This document shows positions 1 through 5,559 of a stretch of 9,126 bases of DNA, in pieces (the first letter of the stretch is position 1; the number at the start of each line of letters is the position of its first letter). The position numbers were made by a program, and so were the translations under genes. A model generated the notes under the pieces. That model was not told where the DNA came from, did no database searches, and saw nothing but the letters and a program-made list of their open reading frames with translations. Source of the stretch: an uncultured Lachnospiraceae bacterium (lineage in GTDB: Bacteria > Bacillota > Clostridia > Lachnospirales > Lachnospiraceae); the NCBI GenBank assembly GCA_910586025.1, contig CAJUIO010000127.1, positions 1-9,126 on the forward strand. Reading direction: 5' to 3'.

Positions 1-6
1 TCTTTC

Positions 7-50
7 AAACGGCAGGCAGATGCGGGGAAATCCGTATCTGCCTGCCGTTT
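7..50. terminator. Long hairpin downstream of the regulatory operon, possible terminator
   Basis: Bases 7-21 are the perfect reverse complement of 36-50 (15 bp, AAACGG... against ...CCGTTT). The stem continues inward with a G-T pair (22/35) and three G-C pairs (23-25 with 32-34), leaving a loop of about 6 bases. It lies 70 bp past the stop codon of the leftward operon, which is where a terminator is expected. The A-run/stem/T-run outline is typical of bidirectional Firmicutes terminators. However, only three T follow the stem on either strand, and the window ends six bases past it on the left. Termination is therefore inferred from position and stem strength. It could instead be one copy of a dispersed intergenic palindrome. 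Confidence 0.55.
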
Positions 51-119
51 CCTGCGGGAGCGGTCCGGCAATTAACAGATACTGCATGACCTCTGATCTC
101 TTTTTTACAGGTTAACATT

Positions 120-1580
120 CTACACTTCGTTTGTCTCGTTCATATTCAGGAAAAAATCACTGTCAGGGACTTCTTTTCCGTGCTTTAGACAGATTAATTT
201 TCCGTTCAGCTCCCTCAGGTCAGAAACGGAAGAGGTCAGAATAATGATGCAGCATCCCCGGCTCTGTAATTTCTTAATCATGGATATGGTAATGTCTCTG
301 GTGGAAAGGTCGGTTTCCAGGAAAGGCCTGTAAAAAAAGACTGCGGCCGGAGCCAGAAGGATAATTTTAGCCAGTGCGATTTCCTGCCTTTTTGTGATGG
401 AAAATTCGGTAACTGAGGCGTTGGGATCGCTGATGGCGAGATTATCCCGGATATATTGATCAACATGGCTGATAAAGGACGGATTCAGATGTACTTTTCC
501 GGACTTACTGGAAAGAACGGATAATAAATTGTCCCTGACAGAAAGACTGTCAACAAGCAGATTGACATAGGGAGATTCCGGACACCAGAAAATATCTCTT
601 TTATAAATATAATTGTCAGATGAAAAGATTGTTTTTTTGCCGAAAAGCCTTGCGGTTCCACTATAAATCGGGGTCTGCCCGGATATGAGCCTGTACAGTC
701 CGTCAAAGGAATACTGGTCATAGGAGAATAATTTGATAAGCTCCCCTTTATATATTTGAAAGCTGATATCTGTTAAGTCCTGTGTGTAAAGATGTAAAAG
801 AGAAAAGACAGGAATCCTTTGATATTCCTGTAAAGCTGGTTTACTGTCGTCATGGTCGGCCTTACCGGATAAAAGATAGAGTCTTATTTTTTCATAATCG
901 ATAAAAGAGGATTCAAAGCAGGCCAGCACGGTGTTGTTTTTTATAAGCATGAAGTCATCTGCCCAATCGAAGAGATAAGGCTGAAGGAGGTCAATGATAA
1001 TGAAAGAGAGACCCTCCTGCTTAAGCTGATCAATAACTTCAAAAATTTCTTCCAGATCACCGGATGAGAGATATTGGGATAAATCAACCAGAACGATGAT
1101 TTTTTTCCCTCTCATGTATGCCTGAAGGATTGCGACAATGACAGATTCTTTGGAGGTAAGATCAGCAGGGTAGGCATTAAGATTTATATCAACTTTAAAC
1201 CGTGCCGTCAGCTGCCCGGCCTGTTCCTGGATTGCTTTATGAGGAATGAAGAGACTGTCCAGAAAGGACGGACAGATATTTTCAGCCACGGAAAGAGTGG
1301 AAAGCAGGAAACTGTCGCCTTTAATAACGGAAAAATACTGTCGAAAGCTGTTGGACGATAGGAAGCGCTGGATTGTTCGGCGGGAAAAACGTATAGCTCC
1401 GTTGATTGCGCATTCACCGCTTAAGGTGTCAACAAATGTGTTTTTCTGGCTGATCGTATCACATGTGACGGCAAGTATTTTCTTTTCATATATGTGAAGA
1501 TTTACATTTAAGAGGGAGGGGGAGCTTTTCCCCGGCTGTGTCAGCTCGGCTCTTTCTAAAGCAAAAAGTTCTTTTTTCAT
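120..1580 (-). CDS. Degenerate double-cassette ABC ATPase-like protein (predicted pseudo-ATPase), third gene of the regulatory operon
   Basis: A 486-residue cytoplasmic protein with no membrane segment and the fold outline of an RbsA/MglA-type sugar ABC ATPase (two cassettes, normally about 500 residues). Residues 34-55 align without gaps to residues 31-52 of the intact ATPase at 5560-7107, but the P-loop is CDTISQKNT: lysine 46 and threonine 48 remain and all glycines are gone. The first-cassette signature is LTSKESV, Walker B is VLVD with valine 165 and aspartate 166 replacing Asp-Glu, and the switch histidine is leucine 198. In the second cassette the signature is FSITKRQ (393-399) instead of LSGGNQQ, and Walker B Asp-Glu is Tyr-Arg (417-418). 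The start codon directly follows the kinase stop codon, with GGAG at 1590-1593 nine bases upstream, so translation is probably coupled. The frame is uninterrupted, which argues for a kept function rather than decay. A regulatory or adaptor role is inferred; the homology to sugar ABC ATPases is seen directly. It should not be annotated as a functional transporter ATPase. Confidence 0.85.
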   Translation of the reverse strand: MKKELFALERAELTQPGKSSPSLLNVNLHIYEKKILAVTCDTISQKNTFVDTLSGECAINGAIRFSRRTIQRFLSSNSFRQYFSVIKGDSFLLSTLSVAENICPSFLDSLFIPHKAIQEQAGQLTARFKVDINLNAYPADLTSKESVIVAILQAYMRGKKIIVLVDLSQYLSSGDLEEIFEVIDQLKQEGLSFIIIDLLQPYLFDWADDFMLIKNNTVLACFESSFIDYEKIRLYLLSGKADHDDSKPALQEYQRIPVFSLLHLYTQDLTDISFQIYKGELIKLFSYDQYSFDGLYRLISGQTPIYSGTARLFGKKTIFSSDNYIYKRDIFWCPESPYVNLLVDSLSVRDNLLSVLSSKSGKVHLNPSFISHVDQYIRDNLAISDPNASVTEFSITKRQEIALAKIILLAPAAVFFYRPFLETDLSTRDITISMIKKLQSRGCCIIILTSSVSDLRELNGKLICLKHGKEVPDSDFFLNMNETNEV

Positions 1581-2597
1581 TTATGAATGCTCCGGTCTTG
1601 TCAAGGGTAAGGTTATATCCACTTTGGTTCCGATTCCAATGATACTGCTTATATGAATGCCATACTGCTCTCCAAATAACAGCTTAATGCGCCGGCAAAT
1701 GTTTTTCAGGGCGATTCCGGCATTCTTATCTTCGCCGTGCGAGCTTGCGGAGATGCGGTTCAGGCTCCGGTTAATTTCAATCAACTGTTCTTCTGCCATA
1801 CCCACTCCATTGTCACAGACACTGATCAGGAGGTCGTCATCCGCTTTTTCAATCAGTATTTTTATCATTCCCGCCTCGCTTTTTTCTTCTAATCCATGAA
1901 AAATAGCGTTTTCCACGATAGGCTGGAGAAGAAGCTTGGGACATTCCGCCTGAAGAAGATTATATCCGTCATCAGGAATATCGACATGCATGGAAAGCTT
2001 TTCACCAAACCGGTATTGCTGTATTGAGAAATAGTTAGACACATTATCCAGCTCGCTTTGAAGGGTAACCAGGTTTTGCGTATCGGTTATAGTGTACCGG
2101 AAGAAGCTGGAGAGGGCTTCGGTGGTGTCGGCTATTCCCTGAATGCCAAAAGCCAGAGCGTCGCCGCGGATGGAGTCCAGCGTATTATAGAGAAAATGAG
2201 GATTGATCTGATTTTGCAGTGCCAGAAATTCAGCCTGTCTGGTGGACAGCTTCAGAGTATCCTGCTCTTTCAGAAGGCTGTCAAGCCGTTCAAAGGAGCC
2301 GCCGATTCCGGGAAAAAGATCAGGGATTTTTTCAAAAAACTTCCTGTGGATTTCCCCGTTGTTAAAGCTCGAGCACAGTCCCAGATAAAAATAGTACGAG
2401 GGCATAATTTTGAAAAAATATATTATTATTGTCATGCAAAGAAGGATACCAAGAATAATAAAAAGGATCATGCCCGCAGGGGAAATTTTTCCATCTGTCA
2501 CAAGACAGGCCCCAATAACAATGAGACAGACGGAAACGCCTAACATTAAGAAGCGTATTGTTTTCAATAAGGTATTAATATAATAGTTTTTTTTCAT
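1581..2597 (-). CDS. Sensor histidine kinase, YesM/LytS-type (His_kinase + HATPase_c), lacking an extracellular sensor domain
   Basis: A 338-residue membrane kinase that should phosphorylate the response regulator encoded just upstream. Two hydrophobic helices lie at about residues 14-34 and 41-65, separated by only about six residues (TDGKIS). A short cytoplasmic linker of roughly 60 residues leads to the His_kinase motif QNQINPHFLYNTLDSIR, with His134 as phosphoacceptor. The ATPase domain shows the N-box PIVENAIFHG (226-235), the G1 box DNGVGM (262-267), a G2-like GIALKN (294-299) and the late GTKVDITLPL segment, so it looks catalytically intact. Family members that sense sugars usually carry a large extracellular dCache-type domain and run to 550-600 residues; here it is missing. 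The ATG lies 6 bp past the regulator's stop with no clear ribosome binding site, suggesting translational coupling. The signal is unknown. Sensing through membrane partners or the cytoplasmic neighbour protein is an inference. Confidence 0.93.
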   Translation of the reverse strand: MKKNYYINTLLKTIRFLMLGVSVCLIVIGACLVTDGKISPAGMILFIILGILLCMTIIIYFFKIMPSYYFYLGLCSSFNNGEIHRKFFEKIPDLFPGIGGSFERLDSLLKEQDTLKLSTRQAEFLALQNQINPHFLYNTLDSIRGDALAFGIQGIADTTEALSSFFRYTITDTQNLVTLQSELDNVSNYFSIQQYRFGEKLSMHVDIPDDGYNLLQAECPKLLLQPIVENAIFHGLEEKSEAGMIKILIEKADDDLLISVCDNGVGMAEEQLIEINRSLNRISASSHGEDKNAGIALKNICRRIKLLFGEQYGIHISSIIGIGTKVDITLPLTRPEHS

Positions 2598-2603
2598 TTT
2601 TTA

Positions 2604-4217
2604 TCAGCTATATAATTTGCGGAATTTAGTGGGTGTCAGGTGAGTTGCGCGTTTGAATATCCGAACAAAATATTTCAAATCAGTATAACCTACGGAGGCG
2701 GCAATATCAGAAATATCCCGGTCTGTCTGAATAAGCATTTCCTTGGCATGAGTGATTCTGATATCAGTCAGATAATCCATGAAGTTTTGGTTCGTGGATT
2801 TTTTAAACAGGGATGAAAAGTAGGCCGGGTGGAAGCCTGTAATCTTACTGACCGTTTCCAGAGTAATGGATTCATTGTAATGCTCCTGGATATATTTTTG
2901 CGCAAGGCGGATTGGCCTGCTGTTTTCAGACAGTTTGTTTTCTTTATATCTGCAAAGCCAGGAAGCGCATAATGCGGTCATGTAATCGAAGGCGGCATCG
3001 AAATGTTCATAATAATCTAATCCCTTAAGCAGCATGGCCGCATCGGGACGGGTTTCCGGTTCGGTTACGGGAAGCATTCCAAAGCCGAACAGAATTGTTT
3101 CCGCTAATATGGAATAATGTTGACACAGCGTATCTCCATAAGAAAGCTTCTCGGTCAGACGGTTTCGAATGCGGATCATGGAATCTGTAAATCCTTCTAT
3201 ATCCAGCAACTCTATTTTCTGAAGCAGTTCGTTTTTATCCGCCTGCAGATTCAATGAGGGATTCCCGATTCCGGAAGTCTGGTAATCCTCCGCAGCCATG
3301 AGTAATTGATTTATCTGCTGAAATCTGAGCTGTATGGTATGGCAGGCGCTTGAATAACTGTCGTAAAAATCGGCAAAGGAATCCGCACGTCTGCCCAGAA
3401 CCGCTTTGACGGATAACTCCGGGTAGATACTCCGATAATTCAGGATACGCAGTTTCAGCTTCTGTAGCTGAGAAATTATTTCCTTTTCCATGGCTTGATT
3501 GTAGTTGGAAAGGAAAATTATTTTTTCGTTATAGATAATACTGAAAAGCTCGCTGCAATATCCGGAGATAAGTTCCCCCACCGCTTTCTGCAGGCGGGGA
3601 AGGATATACTGATATTCCTCGGAGGGCGAAGCGTCAGGCGGGCAGATATTACAGAAGACATAAAAAATGATACAGCGGAAGGAATCTCCGGAAAATTCAC
3701 AATTATATAATTCTTTAACGGCGGAATTTTCAAGAGAGGCATGTTTAATCAGGAGATCCGTTAGAAGCTGTGATTTCACCTGATGCTCATTTTTAGACAA
3801 TGTATTGAGGAGCCGTTCTACCTGCAGAGAATTCTCATGGGCAATATTGTTTTTGGATATAATTTTGGTGAGCGCCGCATCAAGGTCATTCTTTTTGATC
3901 GGTTTTAGAAGATAATCCTCCACGCCAAGCTTAATGGCCTGCTGGGCGTATTTAAAGTCACTGTATCCGCTTATGATGATGAAGTATGGGCACAGCCCCG
4001 CGGTCAGTGTTTTCTGAACCAGTTCGACTCCTGTAAAGTTGGGTATGCGGACATCCGTGATTACGATGTCCGGTTTCTGCGAGAGTATGAGGCTTAACGC
4101 AGTTTGACCGTCATTCGCAGTGCCGGCAATTTCCATATCATACGAAGACCAGTCGACCAGATAGCGGATCAGCTTTATTATTTTATTTTCGTCATCTACG
4201 ATAATCACTTTTAACAT
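2604..4217 (-). CDS. Response regulator, YesN-type (receiver + AraC-family HTH)
   Basis: A 537-residue cytoplasmic transcription factor, first gene of the leftward operon. The receiver domain covers residues 1 to about 120, with acidic pair Asp8-Asp9, phosphoacceptor Asp55 (ITDVRIP), Ser83 (IISGYSDF) and Lys105 (LLKP), all as in active receivers. A long helical middle region (about 125-430) without recognisable motifs is usual for this family. The last 100 residues form an AraC-type double helix-turn-helix: AQKYIQEHYNESITLETVSK, then FHPAYFSSLFKK and later DISDIAASVGYTDLKYFVRIFKR and TPTKFRK. The start is fixed because the receiver begins within a few residues of this methionine; upstream bases offer only a weak binding site (GAAAGTG on the minus strand). 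Its likely targets are the divergent transporter promoter and its own promoter, inferred from orientation. Confidence 0.95.
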   Translation of the reverse strand: MLKVIIVDDENKIIKLIRYLVDWSSYDMEIAGTANDGQTALSLILSQKPDIVITDVRIPNFTGVELVQKTLTAGLCPYFIIISGYSDFKYAQQAIKLGVEDYLLKPIKKNDLDAALTKIISKNNIAHENSLQVERLLNTLSKNEHQVKSQLLTDLLIKHASLENSAVKELYNCEFSGDSFRCIIFYVFCNICPPDASPSEEYQYILPRLQKAVGELISGYCSELFSIIYNEKIIFLSNYNQAMEKEIISQLQKLKLRILNYRSIYPELSVKAVLGRRADSFADFYDSYSSACHTIQLRFQQINQLLMAAEDYQTSGIGNPSLNLQADKNELLQKIELLDIEGFTDSMIRIRNRLTEKLSYGDTLCQHYSILAETILFGFGMLPVTEPETRPDAAMLLKGLDYYEHFDAAFDYMTALCASWLCRYKENKLSENSRPIRLAQKYIQEHYNESITLETVSKITGFHPAYFSSLFKKSTNQNFMDYLTDIRITHAKEMLIQTDRDISDIAASVGYTDLKYFVRIFKRATHLTPTKFRKLYS

Positions 4218-4260
4218 GTAAAGTTCACTTTCATATAATTAAACGCTTATAGTTGGATAA

Positions 4261-4289
4261 AGTATATCTTATGCATTTTTAATTGTCAA
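4261..4289 (-). promoter_or_regulatory. Sigma-A-type promoter of the regulator/kinase operon
   Basis: On the minus strand, TTGACA (4284-4289) and TATACT (4261-4266) are separated by exactly 17 bases, giving a perfect -35 and a 5/6 match at -10. Transcription would start near 4254, leaving a leader of about 37 bases before the regulator ATG at 4217. The surrounding DNA is AT-rich. The -35 element sits inside the left arm of the dyad at 4283-4320, so a protein bound there could affect this promoter directly. Confidence 0.75.
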
Positions 4290-4320
4290 ATTGTTGAGAT
4301 TGCACAACAAAATATGACAA
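4283..4320. promoter_or_regulatory. Interrupted dyad between the divergent promoters, candidate operator
   Basis: Outer arms TTGTCA (4283-4288) and TGACAA (4315-4320) and inner arms TTGTTG (4291-4296) and CAACAA (4305-4310) are reverse complements arranged around a centre near 4301. The outer and inner centres differ by one base, so the symmetry is imperfect. The element overlaps the -35 of the leftward promoter and ends about 24 bp before the -35 of the rightward promoter, a position typical for an activator. The response regulator is the obvious candidate binder, but AraC-type regulators often use direct repeats, and AT-rich DNA yields such pairs by chance. Confidence 0.45.
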
Positions 4321-4343
4321 AACACCTGAAAATCGTCCCCCTT

Positions 4344-4371
4344 TTTACAAAGACAGTGAGTTTTTTATATT
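4344..4371 (+). promoter_or_regulatory. Candidate promoter of the transporter operon
   Basis: TTTACA (4344-4349) and TATATT (4366-4371) are spaced by 16 bases, each matching 5 of 6 consensus bases. A start near 4378 would leave a leader of about 60 bases before the lipoprotein gene. The imperfect boxes and short spacer fit a promoter needing an activator. A second possible -10, TATTAT at 4384-4389, has only a run of T in the -35 position. Confidence 0.5.
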
Positions 4372-4393
4372 TAATTATTCGCCTATTATAAAA

Positions 4394-4403
4394 ATGTCAA
4401 CAA
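4394..4403 (-). promoter_or_regulatory. Third TTGTTG-type box in the transporter leader
   Basis: Read on the minus strand this is TTGTTGACAT, matching TTGTTGAGAT at 4291-4300 (plus strand, left inner arm of the dyad) in 9 of 10 bases. It lies about 95-100 bp from the dyad and just downstream of the predicted rightward transcription start. This could be a second binding site for the same regulator, allowing looping or roadblock, or chance in AT-rich DNA. Confidence 0.3.
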
Positions 4404-4429
4404 TAAGGTATTGGATAATGTAGAAGATC

Positions 4430-4435
4430 AGGAGG
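4430..4435 (+). promoter_or_regulatory. Ribosome binding site that fixes the lipoprotein start
   Basis: AGGAGG, followed by GTGCT and then ATG at 4441, so the spacing is five bases. This strong site selects the ATG at 4441 over an in-frame TTG at 4411, which has no such site. Confidence 0.9.
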
Positions 4436-4440
4436 GTGCT

Positions 4441-5478
4441 ATGAAGAAAAAAGGTTACTTGTTTTTACCGCTTGCCATGGCGGCGGCAATGGCTGTGGGA
4501 TGTGCAGGCGCATCGGCTTCCAAAGAGGATGGTAAGGCTGATGGAAAGAATGCGGTCGATGAAAGAAAGACAATTGCATACTGCACGCTTGGCGTGGATT
4601 CGGATTATTGGTATCTGATGGAGCGAGGCGTGGCAAAGGCGTGTGAGGATCTTGGATACGATTATATTATGCAGGATCATAAGGAGGATGAGGCGCTGAT
4701 GGTATCAACCTGTCAGAATCTGTTAAATCAGGACATTGACGGTTTAATCGTCTCTCCGATTAAGCCCGAGGCGCTTCCGCCGATTGTGGAAAACGCCCAT
4801 ATGAAAGAGATACCGGTGATTATCGGTGACATGGGCGACGGGGATTCTGATGATGACGGGCTGATCATGTCTGACAATTATGCGGGCGGAGTGATGACAA
4901 GCAGCTATATAAGGGATCTTTTTGAGAAGGAGGAGCCTGCAAGCAGGGATTATGCCGTGGTCAGACTGCAGCCGGAGGCGGCTATTTCACAGTTCCGCTG
5001 TGACAGTGCCATTGATGTTATGACAGAAGCGGGTTATACATGCGTGTCGGACAATTACAGTAAGGGCGGGACCACGGAAGAGGGGCTGAGTATTATGCAG
5101 GATATCATTGCTGCACATCCGGACATTTGCGCAGTGTTCTGCGGTAACGACAGGCTTGCGGTAGGGGTGGCTCAGGCGGCAAAGATAGCCGGACTGAACG
5201 ATATTAAAATTGCCGGGTTTGATGCGGATGAATCGGGAATCGAAGCATTAAAGACGGAAGCGATTGCATGTACGGCGCAGCAGTTTTCTTACGATATCGG
5301 ATATGAATGCGTGGTGGCAATCGATAAGCTTATCAGAGGTGAAGCGATCGAGTATGACGATGAGGAGAAAAAGCAGATTCTGGTAGACTGCGCAATGATT
5401 ACAAAGGATGATATTGTTGAAAATCCGGAGGATCAGATTATTTCTTCCACCGGACTGACAAGAAAAGAAACGGATTAG
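4441..5478 (+). CDS. Sugar-type ABC transporter substrate-binding lipoprotein (RbsB-like, Peripla_BP_4)
   Basis: A 345-residue extracellular binding protein expected to capture a small molecule, probably a sugar, and deliver it to the permeases encoded downstream. The signal peptide has a MKKK start, a hydrophobic stretch (5-20) and a lipobox-like AVGC with Cys21 as lipid anchor; alanine rather than leucine at -3 is slightly unusual. An acidic linker (about 28-42) precedes the first lobe, KTIAYCTLGVDSDYWY. Family-typical segments are DIDGLIVSPI (98-107), IPVIIGD (124-130), SDNYAGG (144-150), CGNDRLAVGVAQA (234-246), KIAGFDADES (256-265) and TAQQFSYDIG (278-287). The mature part contains ten further cysteines, many for an exported protein. 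The ligand cannot be read from these motifs. First gene of the rightward operon, divergent from the two-component genes that probably control it. Confidence 0.95.
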   Translation: MKKKGYLFLPLAMAAAMAVGCAGASASKEDGKADGKNAVDERKTIAYCTLGVDSDYWYLMERGVAKACEDLGYDYIMQDHKEDEALMVSTCQNLLNQDIDGLIVSPIKPEALPPIVENAHMKEIPVIIGDMGDGDSDDDGLIMSDNYAGGVMTSSYIRDLFEKEEPASRDYAVVRLQPEAAISQFRCDSAIDVMTEAGYTCVSDNYSKGGTTEEGLSIMQDIIAAHPDICAVFCGNDRLAVGVAQAAKIAGLNDIKIAGFDADESGIEALKTEAIACTAQQFSYDIGYECVVAIDKLIRGEAIEYDDEEKKQILVDCAMITKDDIVENPEDQIISSTGLTRKETD

Positions 5479-5510
5479 CGGCTGCGGCAATATTGGCTGA
5501 AACTGACTGG

Positions 5511-5542
5511 TATGCAGCCGGCATGTATTCGCCGGCTGTATA
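5511..5542 (+). other. Intercistronic hairpin between binding-protein and ATPase genes
   Basis: Bases 5511-5522 pair with 5531-5542 (12 bp including one G-U, core AGCCGGC/GCCGGCT) around an 8-base loop. No T-run follows, so a simple intrinsic terminator is unlikely. Such hairpins after the first gene of transporter operons can protect the upstream message from 3' decay and raise binding protein relative to membrane parts; that role is inferred. CGGCTGC at 5479-5485, right after the stop codon, could instead pair with GCAGCCG at 5514-5520, giving a mutually exclusive structure. The ATPase ribosome binding site begins four bases after the stem. Confidence 0.7.
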
Positions 5543-5546
5543 CAAC

Positions 5547-5552
5547 GGGGAG
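5547..5552 (+). promoter_or_regulatory. Ribosome binding site that fixes the ATPase start
   Basis: GGGGAG with a seven-base gap to ATG at 5560. It favours this ATG over the in-frame ATG at 5512, which lies inside the hairpin stem. Confidence 0.85.
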
Positions 5553-5559
5553 AAAACAT

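Noticed and set aside
120..1580. The degenerate ATPase as a decaying pseudogene
   Set aside because: No stops or frameshifts over 486 codons, its own GGAG site, direct abutment to the kinase gene and a preserved gapless cassette skeleton argue for a maintained protein, though selection was not measured.
2058..2543. 161-codon plus-strand reading frame inside the kinase gene
   Set aside because: It is fully antisense to the conserved kinase domain and membrane helices, and its translation resembles no family.
4238..4251. Possible catabolite (CcpA) site, TATAAGCGTTTAAT on the minus strand
   Set aside because: The AAGCGTTT core is suggestive and the position just after the leftward transcription start is reasonable, but three defined consensus positions (the G at 2 and the final CA) do not match.
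4401..4413. Small inverted repeat CAATA-AGG-TATTG in the leader
   Set aside because: A five-base AT-rich stem with a three-base loop is too weak and is expected by chance.
4411..4440. In-frame TTG start that would lengthen the binding protein by 10 residues
   Set aside because: No ribosome binding site precedes it, it would place polar acidic residues before the signal peptide, and AGGAGG sits ideally for the ATG at 4441.
5512..5559. In-frame ATG giving the ATPase 16 more residues
   Set aside because: It lies in the hairpin stem without a binding site; the family start and GGGGAG point to 5560.
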